A DNA stretch of 9,935 nucleotides from Clostridiales bacterium (GTDB lineage: Bacteria > Bacillota > Clostridia > Christensenellales > Aristaeellaceae): contig JALFHA010000213.1 of the NCBI GenBank assembly GCA_022776785.1, positions 1 through 9,935 on the forward strand, read 5' to 3'. Numbering within the stretch: the first letter of the stretch is position 1; the number at the start of each line of letters is the position of its first letter. Made by a program: the position numbers and the translations under genes. The notes beneath the pieces were generated by a model. It saw only the letters and a program-made list of their open reading frames with translations. It made no database searches and had not been told where the DNA came from. Of the stretch, positions 1 through 7,086 are shown piece after piece.

Positions 1-758
1 CCCAGCTGGGTAACCTTCTGGTTGGCGTAGATGGCCACGTTGCCCGATCCGGACACGACCACGGTCTTGCCCTTGAAGCTCTCGCCCTTGCTGGCGAGCA
101 TTTCGCGGGTGAAGTACGCCAGACCAAAGCCGGTGGCCTCCTTGCGCGCCAGAGATCCGCCGTAGGTCAGGCCCTTGCCGGTCAGCACGCCCTCATACAG
201 GCCGGTGATGCGCTTGTACTGGCCGTACAGATACCCGATTTCGCGCGCGCCCACGCCGATGTCGCCCGCCGGAACGTCCACGTCCGCGCCGATGTAGCGG
301 TACAGTTCGGTCATGAAGCTCTGGCAGAAGGCCATGATTTCGCGGTCGCTCTTGCCCTTGGGGTCGAAGTCGCTGCCGCCCTTGCCGCCGCCGATGGGCA
401 GCCCGGTCAGCGAGTTTTTGAACACCTGCTCAAAGCCGAGGAACTTGATGATGCCCAGATTGACGCTCGGATGCAGCCGCAGGCCGCCCTTGTACGGGCC
501 GATGGCGCTGGAGAACTGCACGCGGAACGCATTGTTGACCTGAACCTGTCCCTTGTCGTCCACCCACGGCACGCGGAAAAGCAGCTGGCGCTCGGGCATG
601 GTGATGCGCTCAAGCAGCGCCTCGCGGCGGTACTTCTCCTCGTTGCGCTCGATGACCGGGCGAAGCGAATCGAGCACCTCGCGCACGGCCTGGTGGAACT
701 CCGGCTGGCTGGGATTCTCCCGAACCACGCGCTCGTAAACCTCATCGACGTAAGACAT
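1..758 (-). CDS. gdhA: NADP-type glutamate dehydrogenase (partial, C-terminus outside window)
   Basis: Glutamate dehydrogenase (type I, about 450 residues, hexameric) aminates 2-oxoglutarate to glutamate in the cytoplasm. The first 252 residues are present and the 3' end runs off the window. The N-terminal substrate domain has PYKGGLRLHPSVN (Lys90, substrate binding), GLPIGGGKGGSDFDPKGKS (catalytic Lys126) and PAGDIGVG (Asp166). The nucleotide domain then begins with VVVSGSGNVAIYA (GSGNVA 237-242), the form typical of NADP-preferring bacterial enzymes. The start is ATG at 756-758, with the ribosome binding site AAGGGGG at 767-773 spaced 8 nt away. The gene has its own promoter and follows the gat operon terminator, so it is probably a separate unit. 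It supplies glutamate, which links it loosely to the tRNA amidation genes upstream. Cofactor choice is inferred from family similarity. Confidence 0.96.
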   Translation of the reverse strand, partial: MSYVDEVYERVVRENPSQPEFHQAVREVLDSLRPVIERNEEKYRREALLERITMPERQLLFRVPWVDDKGQVQVNNAFRVQFSSAIGPYKGGLRLHPSVNLGIIKFLGFEQVFKNSLTGLPIGGGKGGSDFDPKGKSDREIMAFCQSFMTELYRYIGADVDVPAGDIGVGAREIGYLYGQYKRITGLYEGVLTGKGLTYGGSLARKEATGFGLAYFTREMLASKGESFKGKTVVVSGSGNVAIYANQKVTQL

Positions 759-810
759 GCGATAAACCCCCTTGTATATCTATCCTATGCGGATGAAATC
801 GTGCCTGCTC

Positions 811-839
811 ATTATAGGGGATTCGCTTTCAATTTGCAA
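811..839 (-). promoter_or_regulatory. Sigma-A promoter of gdhA
   Basis: Read on the minus strand, TTGCAA (834-839) and a perfect TATAAT (811-816) are separated by exactly 17 bp. A/T-rich DNA lies upstream (841-870) and could act as an UP element. Transcription would start near 803-805, giving a leader of about 46 nt before the gdhA ATG. The -35 TTGCAA recurs at 847-852 and 897-902, with a related TGCAA at 931-935. The interval 759-989 holds only this promoter, these repeats and the gatB terminator; I see no gene in it. Confidence 0.75.
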
Positions 840-947
840 GTATTTTTTGCAAAATTTTCTTTTTTCTTACGTTTATGCGGTGGAAAACCTTACTTTTTGC
901 AAAAACCGTGTCATTCCCTCCCGTTATGTATGCAAATTCATGCATAA

Positions 948-982
948 AGGGAGCGGGACACCAGCCGGGCGTCCCGCTCCCT
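948..982 (-). terminator. Terminator hairpin after gatB
   Basis: A perfect 12-bp inverted repeat (948-959 with 971-982, AGGGAGCGGGAC arms, 11-nt loop) starts 7 nt after the gatB stop codon. On the minus strand it is followed only by a short TTTAT tract, so termination may be partial or factor-assisted. It separates the aspS-gatCAB unit from the gdhA promoter. Confidence 0.75.
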
Positions 983-989
983 GTGCATT

Positions 990-2423
990 TTATTCCCCCA
1001 GCCTCCTGCGCAGCAGCTCGCCGAGCTTCTTTGCGTCGGCCTTGCCGCCCAGCGCCTTCATCGTCTGCCCGACGAGGAAGCCGAAGACCTTCTGGTTGCC
1101 TGCGCGGTAGGCGTCCGCGTCCTTTTGGCAGCGCGCAAGCACGTCGTCCACGGCGCGCTCATAGGCGGAATCATCCGCGACGATCTCCAGCCCATGCGCC
1201 TTCACATAGCCTTCCACATCCTCGCCGCCATCAAAGGCGTAGGCAAAGACCTCCCGCGCGCTCTGGCGGCTGAGCTTGCCGCCGGATACGAGCGCGATGA
1301 TGCGCCCCAGCGCCGCGGGAGCGAGCGTGAGCATGTCGCTTGAAATCTGCTTCTCCTTCATCATCGCCATTGTCTCGCCCATCACCCAACTCGCCGCATC
1401 CTTCGGCTTGCCGCATGCAGCGGCCGCCTGCTCAAACAGGTCAGCGACGGGCTTTTCCGACGTGAGGATGGACGCGTCGTAGGCAGACAGCCCGAACTCG
1501 CGCTGGTAGCGCTCCGCCTTCTCCTGTGCCATTTCCGGCTGGCGCGCGCGGATGCCGTCGATGAATTCCTCCGTCAGCGAAATCGGCGGCAGATCCGGCT
1601 CCGGAAAATAGCGGTAGTCCTGCGCGTTCTCCTTGGAGCGCATCGCAAACGACGCGCCCTTGTTGTCATCCCAGCGGCGGGTCTGCTGAAGCACGCGCTT
1701 GCCGTCCTCGATGAGCTCCGTCTGGCGGCGGTACTCGCCCTCGATGGCGCGCGCGATGGCCTTGAAGCTGTTCAGGTTCTTCATCTCGGTGCGCGTGCCC
1801 AGCTCCTGCTGCCCCACCGGGCGCACGGAGAGGTTCACGTCGGCGCGCAGGCTGCCCTCCTGCATCTTGCAGTCGGACACGCCGAGGTATTGCAGCGTCT
1901 GGCGCAGCGTCGTCAGGTAGGCGATGACCTCCTCCGCCGAGCGCATGTCCGGCTCGGAGACGATCTCCAGCAGCGGCACGCCGCAGCGGTTGTAATCGAC
2001 CATCGTCTGGTCGAGCCACGGGTCGTGCATCAGCTTGCCCGCATCCTCCTCCATGTGGATTTCGTGGATGCCCACAGCCTTTTTGCCCGCGGAGGTTTCG
2101 ATATCCACATGGCCGTTTCGGCAGATGGGCAGGTAGAGCTGGCTGACCTGATACGCCTTGGGCAGGTCGGGATAGAAGTAATTCTTGCGGTCGAACTTGT
2201 TGTATCGGGTGATTTCGCAGTTCGTCGCCAGACCGGCGGCCACGGCGAACTCCACGACCTTCCTGTTGATGACCGGGAGCGTGCCCGGCATTCCCGTGCA
2301 GACGGGGCAGGTGTGCGTGTTGGGCGCGCCGCCAAAGCGCGTCGTACAGCCGCAGAAGATCTTGGTCTTCGTCGCCAGTTCGACGTGAACCTCCAGACCG
2401 ATCACCATTTCATACGTCGCCAT
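990..2423 (-). CDS. gatB: Asp-tRNA(Asn)/Glu-tRNA(Gln) amidotransferase subunit B
   Basis: GatB is the tRNA-binding and kinase subunit of GatCAB. It phosphorylates the side chain of mischarged Asp-tRNA-Asn or Glu-tRNA-Gln, and ammonia delivered from GatA then amidates it. At 477 residues it is full length. The N-terminal cradle domain starts MVIGLEVHVELATKTKIFCGC and has a zinc-site pattern of Cys24, Cys26, Cys39 and Cys42. Other family motifs are YNRCGVPLLEIVSEPD, LRADVNLSV and RYFPEPDLPP, followed by a C-terminal helical/YqeY-like tail ending in KKLGELLRRRLGE. The ATG at 2421-2423 lies 3 bp past the gatA stop, and its ribosome binding site AAGGAGG sits inside the last codons of gatA, so translation is probably coupled. 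It is the last gene of the unit and is followed by a strong hairpin. Confidence 0.97.
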   Translation of the reverse strand: MATYEMVIGLEVHVELATKTKIFCGCTTRFGGAPNTHTCPVCTGMPGTLPVINRKVVEFAVAAGLATNCEITRYNKFDRKNYFYPDLPKAYQVSQLYLPICRNGHVDIETSAGKKAVGIHEIHMEEDAGKLMHDPWLDQTMVDYNRCGVPLLEIVSEPDMRSAEEVIAYLTTLRQTLQYLGVSDCKMQEGSLRADVNLSVRPVGQQELGTRTEMKNLNSFKAIARAIEGEYRRQTELIEDGKRVLQQTRRWDDNKGASFAMRSKENAQDYRYFPEPDLPPISLTEEFIDGIRARQPEMAQEKAERYQREFGLSAYDASILTSEKPVADLFEQAAAACGKPKDAASWVMGETMAMMKEKQISSDMLTLAPAALGRIIALVSGGKLSRQSAREVFAYAFDGGEDVEGYVKAHGLEIVADDSAYERAVDDVLARCQKDADAYRAGNQKVFGFLVGQTMKALGGKADAKKLGELLRRRLGE

Positions 2424-2426
2424 GAC

Positions 2427-3957
2427 TCAGCCCTCCTTGTGCGCATTGGGGCGCAGCCTGTGGAAATCCGTGCGCATCTGGTAGGCGTGCGCCGCACGCA
2501 GCAGCAGCCCCTCGCCAAACGCCGGGCCGATGAGCTGCGCGCCGACGGGCAGCCCCGCCGCATCGAAGCCACAGGGCACGACCATGCCCGGCAGACCCGC
2601 CATATTGACGGACACCGTGTAAATATCGCCCAGATACATCTTGATCGGGTCGTCGCTGTGCTCGCCGAGGGCGAAAGCCGTCGTCGGCGCGGCAGGCGTG
2701 AGCAGCACATCCGCCTCCCTGAAGCAATCGTCAAACGCGCGCTTGATGAGCGCCTTGACGCGCAGCGCCTTGTTGTAGTAGGCGTCGTAATAGCCGGAGG
2801 ACAGCGCAAACGCGCCGAGCATGATGCGCCGCTTGACCTCCGCGCCGAAGCCCTCGCTGCGCGCGGTGGTGTACAGGTCGTGCAGGTCATCAAACCTTTC
2901 CGGGCGGAAGCCGTATTTCACGCCGTCGTAGCGGGAGAGGTTGCTCGACGCCTCCGCACAGGCCAGCACATAGTAGGCGGGAATGGCGTAGTCAAGCACG
3001 GGCATCCGCACGGGAACGAGCTGTGCGCCCAGCCCCTCGAGCACGTGCGCCGCGTCCATCACGCGCGCACGCACGTCCGCATCAAGGCCCTCGCCGAAGT
3101 AATCCTCCGGAATGCCCACGCGCAGTCCGGTCAGGTCGCAACCCTCCGGCATATCCGGCAGGGGTGCGTCCACGCTGGTGCTGTCCATCGCGTCGCGGCC
3201 CATGAGCGCGCGCGTCACCGCCGCCGCGTCCATCGCGTCGATGGTGAGCGGGCCGATCTGGTCAAGCGAGGAGGCGTAGGCCAGCAGCCCGTAGCGGGAC
3301 ACCGCTCCGTAGGTCGGCTTGATGCCCGTCACGCCGCAGAACGACGCGGGCTGGCGGATTGAGCCGCCCGTATCGCTGCCCAGCGCATAGAAGACCTCGC
3401 GCGCGGCGACCGCCGCTGCCGAACCGCCGGAGGAGCCGCCCGGCACGCGGGAGGCGTCCCACGGGTTGCGCGTAACGCCAAAATAGCTGCTCTCCGTCGA
3501 GGAGCGCAGCTATTTTGGCGTCCCACGGGTTGCGCGTAACGCCAAAATAGCTGCTCTCCGTCGAGGAGCCCATCGCGAACTCGTCCATGTTCGTCTTGCC
3601 GACGCAGACCGCGCCGATGGCGCGCAGGCGCTCCACGACCGTCGCGTCAAACACGGGCACATAGCCTTCAAGCATCCGCGAGGCGCACGTCGTGCGCACG
3701 CCCTTTGTCGAAATCAAATCCTTCACAGCCATCGGCACGCCCGCCAGCGGGTGCGTCAGCTCTCCGCTGTCGATGCCGCGCTGCACCTGCCCGGCGCACG
3801 CAAGGGCCTCCTTTTCCGTCACGGTGATGAAGGCGTTCACCGTGCCCTCCATCGCGCTCATGCGGTCAAGGCACGCGCGCGTCACCTCGACGACGCCCAC
3901 CTCACGGCGGCGGATGGCCGCGCCCAACTCCAGCGCTGTCAGATCAAACAAATCCAT
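2427..3957 (-). pseudogene. gatA: Amidotransferase subunit A, frameshifted by a 64-bp insertion
   Basis: GatA is the glutaminase/amidase subunit that releases ammonia from glutamine and channels it to GatB. The reading frame is intact from ATG 3957 (ribosome binding site GGGAGGA) through NPWDA147. It then shifts into unrelated residues beginning KIAALLDGEQLFW and stops after 231 residues at 3262. The correct frame resumes with SRVPGGSSGGSA and runs to the stop at 2427. The cause is a 64-bp insertion at 3453-3516. Removing it gives a 488-residue protein, the normal family length, with the catalytic triad at Lys79, Ser154 and Ser178, the same numbering as the structurally characterised GatA. 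As written, the first fragment keeps Lys79 but lacks both serines. The second fragment has a possible GTG at 3446 but no ribosome binding site. Codon use and neighbours are otherwise normal, so this is either a recent mutation or a sequence artefact. Confidence 0.93.
3453..3569 (-). repeat. 53-bp direct duplication with inverted linker inside gatA
   Basis: Two identical 53-bp copies lie at 3453-3505 and 3517-3569 (offset 64 bp). The 11-nt linker plus the next bases (3506-3521) is the exact reverse complement of 3475-3490, so copy one and the linker form a 16-bp stem with a 15-nt loop. The linker rejoins the direct copy at GGCGT, five bases shared by the inverted and direct sequences. That is the mark of a two-step template switch. 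Because 64 is not a multiple of three, gatA is frameshifted. Confidence 0.95.
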
Positions 3958-3973
3958 CTTCGTATCCTCCCGC

Positions 3974-4261
3974 TCACTCGACTGTCTTGGGCACGAGGAA
4001 GCATCCGTCCTTGACCGCCGGGGCGTTGGCGAGCACCTGCTCGCGCGCCATGCTTTCGCGCACCTCGTCCTCGCGGAACACGTTTGTCACGGGGAAGGCG
4101 TGGCTCATCGGCTCCACGCCGTCGGTATCGAGCTCGCTCAGCTTGTCCACATAGCCGATCATTCTGGCGAGATCGTCCGCTGCCTGCCGCTTCTGCGCAT
4201 CGTCGAGCTTGAGATGCGCCAGCTCCGCGACGTAGGCGACCAGCTTATCGGTGATTTCCAT
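3974..4261 (-). CDS. gatC: Asp-tRNA(Asn)/Glu-tRNA(Gln) amidotransferase subunit C
   Basis: GatC is the small belt subunit that wraps and stabilises GatA and GatB. At 95 residues it has the usual family length. It shows the typical N-terminal helix (VAYVAELAHLKLDD), the helix IGYVDKLSELDTDGVEPMSHAFPVTNVFREDEV in outline, and the C-terminal DGCFLVPKTVE that family members end with. The ATG at 4261 follows GGGGAGGA with good spacing, and that site overlaps the end of aspS (gap 15 bp). The gatA start is 16 bp downstream. It lies second in the aspS-gatC-gatA-gatB unit under the T-box. Confidence 0.95.
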   Translation of the reverse strand: MEITDKLVAYVAELAHLKLDDAQKRQAADDLARMIGYVDKLSELDTDGVEPMSHAFPVTNVFREDEVRESMAREQVLANAPAVKDGCFLVPKTVE

Positions 4262-4276
4262 ATCGCTTTCCTCCCC

Positions 4277-5590
4277 TTACGGCTCGATGCGCTGCTGGTC
4301 CCGCGGGAACAGGCACGCCTCGCGCACGTTGTTCTCGCCCACGAGCTTGCTCGTCAGCCGCTCCAGCCCCAGGCCCAGTCCGCCGTGCGGACAGGTGCCG
4401 TACTTGTGAATCATCAGATAGCCCGCGAAATCCTCCGGGTCCATGCCCTTGCGCCGGAGCTTTTCCACCTGCTCGGCGTAGTCATGGATGCGCTGGCCGC
4501 CGGTGGTGACCTCCAGCCCGCGGAAGAGCAGGTCAAAGGAGAGCGTGTAGCGTGGGTCATCGGGATCGTCCGCCGCGTAGAACGGGCGCTTCTTGCTCGG
4601 GTAATGCGTCACAAACACGAACTCGCTGCCGTATTCCTCCGCAAACAGGCGGGAGATGAGCTGCTCCTCCTCCGGCTCCAGATCGAACGGATCGCGGATG
4701 GGCCTGCCGTATTTTTCGCTCACCATGCGCTTGGCCTCGTCAAAGCGCACAGCGGGAATGCTGTCCACCCTCGGCAGCTCCACGCCCAGCAGGCGAAGCT
4801 GTGGCGCGTAATCGCGCGCGAGCACCCCCATGATGTTCCCCAGCACCTTCGTCTCCATCTGCATCACGTCCTCAAAGCTGTCGATGAAGCCCATCTCGAA
4901 GTCCATGGACGTGTACTCGTTGAGGTGGCGCTGCGTGTTGTGCTTCTCCGCGCGGAACACCGGGCCGATCTCAAACACGCGCTCATAGACGGGCACCATC
5001 GCCTGCTTGTAGAACTGCGGGCTCTGCGCCAGATACGCCCTGCGCCCGAAGTACTCCATGCGGAACAGGTTCGCGCCGCCCTCGGCGTTCTGCGCGACGA
5101 TCTTCGGAGAATGAATCTCCGTGAAGCCCTCGCGCTCAAGCGCCTCTCGGAAGCCGCGCACCACGCCCTCCTGCACCTTGAAGACGGCGCGCTTGCGCAG
5201 GTTGCGCAGCGTCACGAAGCGCAGCGACAGGTCGGTATCCATCGACAGGTTCATTTTGTTTTTGCCAATCGGCACGGGCATCGCCTCCGCCGCGCGGGAG
5301 AGCACGGTCAGTGTCTTCACATGCAGCTCCGCGCCGCCGGGCGCGCGCGCGTCCCGGGCCACCTCGCCCTCAGCGCGCACGGCGTCGCCCTCGCGCACGT
5401 CCGGGCCGTCGCCGGTGAGCACGCACTGCAGCACGCCCTGCGGCATCCTCAGCAGCATAAAGCGCACGTCGCCCAGATCGCGCAGCGTATGCACCAGCCC
5501 GTGCACGCGGGCCTGCTCGCCGGCGGCCATCGCCAGCACTTCCGTCACGCCGCTGTCCTGCGGCTGCGTCATTCCCGTCATCGTTTTCAT
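4277..5590 (-). CDS. aspS: Archaeal-type aspartyl-tRNA synthetase, probably non-discriminating (Asp/Asn)
   Basis: A class II synthetase of 437 residues, the length of the archaeal/eukaryotic AspRS type rather than the bacterial type (about 590). The N-terminal OB-fold anticodon domain covers roughly 1-105. The catalytic core has EIHSPKIVAQNAEGGANLF, LAQSPQFYKQAMV, motif 2 FRAEKHNTQRHLNEY and motif 3 GLGLERLTSKLVGENN. Aligned without gaps in these parts to the Thermococcus enzyme from memory, His34 and Pro84 fall where discriminating enzymes have Trp26 and Lys85. His and Pro are what non-discriminating enzymes carry, so this enzyme likely makes both Asp-tRNA-Asp and Asp-tRNA-Asn, the latter being the GatCAB substrate. 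The start chosen is ATG 5590, with AAAGGAG about 10 nt upstream. A longer frame to 5698 would begin inside the T-box and is rejected. An AsnRS identity is unlikely given the adjacent gatCAB. Confidence 0.93.
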   Translation of the reverse strand: MKTMTGMTQPQDSGVTEVLAMAAGEQARVHGLVHTLRDLGDVRFMLLRMPQGVLQCVLTGDGPDVREGDAVRAEGEVARDARAPGGAELHVKTLTVLSRAAEAMPVPIGKNKMNLSMDTDLSLRFVTLRNLRKRAVFKVQEGVVRGFREALEREGFTEIHSPKIVAQNAEGGANLFRMEYFGRRAYLAQSPQFYKQAMVPVYERVFEIGPVFRAEKHNTQRHLNEYTSMDFEMGFIDSFEDVMQMETKVLGNIMGVLARDYAPQLRLLGVELPRVDSIPAVRFDEAKRMVSEKYGRPIRDPFDLEPEEEQLISRLFAEEYGSEFVFVTHYPSKKRPFYAADDPDDPRYTLSFDLLFRGLEVTTGGQRIHDYAEQVEKLRRKGMDPEDFAGYLMIHKYGTCPHGGLGLGLERLTSKLVGENNVREACLFPRDQQRIEP

Positions 5591-5633
5591 GACCAAATTG
5601 CTCCTTTTCTCTCGTCCGGCGGTCCGGGGGAAC

Positions 5634-5667
5634 AAAAAAACCGTCCCAAGCACAAAGCTCGGGACGG
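5634..5667 (-). terminator. Intrinsic terminator of the T-box leader
   Basis: On the minus strand CCGTCCCGAGC (5657-5667) pairs with GCTTGGGACGG (5641-5651) across a 5-nt loop, followed by seven T residues (5634-5640). It is a textbook rho-independent terminator. Its 5' arm is also the 3' strand of the antiterminator, so the two structures are mutually exclusive. Confidence 0.95.
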
Positions 5668-5908
5668 GAACATGCACAGTATACCCCCGCGGTACCACCC
5701 AAGTTGCCGCCTGCGGCCATCACCCGGCAAGCCACTCTGCTCCTTAACGCGGAAAAGACGGGCGCGCCTGCACAGCGTGTTCGGCGCACCGGCTCCGGAG
5801 TGTTCTTTCCTCCCACGGGGTTTCTGCGCGCGGCTCTCAGTCCATGGCCACGCCTCCCTGATCGAAAACGCGGGGTACTCGTCTCCTTCATCGCCGTTTC
5901 ATTTCATG
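5634..5908 (-). promoter_or_regulatory. T-box riboswitch of the aspS-gatCAB operon, specifier GAAC
   Basis: This tRNA-sensing leader RNA lies between the promoter and aspS. The T-box core GGGTGGTACCGCG is at 5688-5700. Stem I can be folded by eye: lower helix GGAG (5883-5886) with CTCC (5797-5800), upper helix CCCGCG (5869-5874) with CGTGGG (5812-5817). Between them is the specifier loop, with the conserved AGTA on one side and AGGAAAGAACA on the other. GAAC at 5802-5805 contains AAC (Asn) and, one base shifted, GAA (Glu). A TTGCCG/CGGCAA stem precedes the T-box core. The antiterminator pairs CTTGGG with CCCGAG and GCGGGGG with TTCCCGT around the TGGTACC bulge. It excludes the terminator, which uses the same CCGTCCCGAGC arm. 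The variable base after TGG is T, able to pair with a discriminator A or wobble with G. Uncharged tRNA would switch the operon on. Confidence 0.95.
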
Positions 5909-5914
5909 GTGTGC

Positions 5915-5943
5915 ATTATAGCCCAAGGACATGCAGCTGTCAA
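5915..5943 (-). promoter_or_regulatory. Consensus sigma-A promoter of the T-box/aspS-gatCAB operon
   Basis: TTGACA (5938-5943) and TATAAT (5915-5920), both perfect, are spaced 17 bp apart, placing the transcript start near 5908. Such a strong promoter fits a gene set controlled mainly by leader attenuation. The A/T-rich stretch upstream, 5944-6021, reaches the stop codon of the oxidoreductase gene; I see no gene and no clear terminator in it. Confidence 0.9.
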
Positions 5944-6021
5944 GCGTTTTCTCCCATTTTTCTTTCAAAAATCATCTAAATTTCGCTCAATATGACATAA
6001 CATATCAGATTTCAATCATTT

Positions 6022-7086
6022 TTAAGTCTCATCCCACGGCATCGTCTGCGTCACCGCCAGTCCCGAACGCACGGCCTCTCCCGTCAGCAGGCAGGAAAGA
6101 TATGCGTCGCGGTAGAGATCCGGATACGGCGCGCCGCCGTGCAGCGTCTCGCGCCCCATGCGCAGGAGCGTCAGCGCGACCGCCGTCTCATCCTCGTCAA
6201 GCATCACATCCGCCGGGAACGGACAGCGGTAGACCTCCTCGCCCAGCAGATAGATGGCGCGGATGGTGCCGGTCATCCTGTCGCGGCGCACATCAAGGCG
6301 CGTCTGCTGGGGGCGGCTGTTCCCGTCCGCATAGCGGATATCGTCGTCGAAGATTTCCCCGCGCGTGCCCAGCACGCGAATGTGGTTCGAGCGGATGGCG
6401 CTGTGGTACTGCGTGCCCGAAAAGTCATACAGCCCCCGCCTTCCGTCGGCATAGGCCAGCTCCGCGAGCGTGCGGATTTCATAGCCCGTTTCGCCGTCCG
6501 CCGTCAGGCCCCCGCGTCCGCCCGTCACGAGGATGGGCGTGTTCATCTGTCGGGCGCGAATCTCCACGCGGCGCTCGTCGGGGCGCAAATAGTGCCTCAG
6601 CAGGCTGACGCCGTGATAGTCGTGCGCCAGTGACAGCCAGCAGGAGACGACCTCCCCCAGCAGCCCGCGGTCGATGGCCGCCCTGCGCGCCCTGTGCGTC
6701 GGGTAGAGCGCATACTGCTCAGCGAGGTCGAGCGGCGTGCCCGTGCGCCGCTGCGTCTCATACACGCTGCGCAGGGTGTTCACGTCGGTCGCCAGCGGCG
6801 TCTCGCTGAGCACAGGCACGCCCATTGCAAGCAGTTGCGTAACCATGCCGGCCATGTCCGCCTTGCGCACGCAGGTGACGACGAAGTCCGGCGCATCCTC
6901 GAGCAGCGCCTCCAGCGAAGAAACCGCCTTCACGCCGTGCTCCCGCGCAAACGCATGCGCCTTTTCACGGGTATGGCACAGCACACCCGTCAGCTCAAAC
7001 CAGTCGGGCAGACGCCTGGCTGCACGCACATAGAACAGCGCGCGCCAGCCGCTGCCCGCCACGGCAAAGCGGATTTTCTCGCTCAT
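6022..7086 (-). CDS. Gfo/Idh/MocA-like NAD(P)-dependent oxidoreductase
   Basis: A 354-residue protein of the Gfo/Idh/MocA fold, which oxidises or reduces sugars, inositols and related polyols. The N-terminal Rossmann domain (about 1-120) opens with IRFAVAGSGWRALFYVRAA, a GxGxx dinucleotide loop. After strand VLSETPLATD the C-terminal alpha/beta domain follows (about 121-330). The family normally has an EKP triplet whose lysine is catalytic; here it reads Glu95-Thr96-Pro97. HDYHGVSLLRHYL (155-167) may supply the active-site histidine. No signal peptide or membrane segment is seen. The ATG overlaps the hydrolase stop as ATGA (7083-7086), so the two are translationally coupled and may act on one compound. 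The substrate cannot be told. The Thr is shared by some family members, so the gene may still be active, or may bind sugar without redox chemistry. Confidence 0.85.
   Translation of the reverse strand: MSEKIRFAVAGSGWRALFYVRAARRLPDWFELTGVLCHTREKAHAFAREHGVKAVSSLEALLEDAPDFVVTCVRKADMAGMVTQLLAMGVPVLSETPLATDVNTLRSVYETQRRTGTPLDLAEQYALYPTHRARRAAIDRGLLGEVVSCWLSLAHDYHGVSLLRHYLRPDERRVEIRARQMNTPILVTGGRGGLTADGETGYEIRTLAELAYADGRRGLYDFSGTQYHSAIRSNHIRVLGTRGEIFDDDIRYADGNSRPQQTRLDVRRDRMTGTIRAIYLLGEEVYRCPFPADVMLDEDETAVALTLLRMGRETLHGGAPYPDLYRDAYLSCLLTGEAVRSGLAVTQTMPWDET

Noticed and set aside
1890..3362. 490-codon plus-strand frame opposite gatB and gatA
   Set aside because: Shadow of the real minus-strand genes; no recognisable domain and no ribosome binding site of note.
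3475..3521. The 16-bp hairpin in gatA as a regulatory RNA or programmed bypass signal
   Set aside because: It exists only because of the template-switch insertion. No take-off/landing codon arrangement is evident, and the hairpin is better explained as a by-product.
5591..5698. Extension of aspS to an upstream start at 5698
   Set aside because: The added codons lie in the T-box core and terminator hairpin. ATG 5590 has a proper ribosome binding site and gives the normal family length.
3692..5995. Very long open frame (767 codons) on the plus strand across gatA, gatC, aspS and the T-box
   Set aside because: It is antisense to well-supported genes and to a structured leader, has a low-complexity His/Arg/Ala/Leu composition, and arises from GC-rich codon bias on the other strand.
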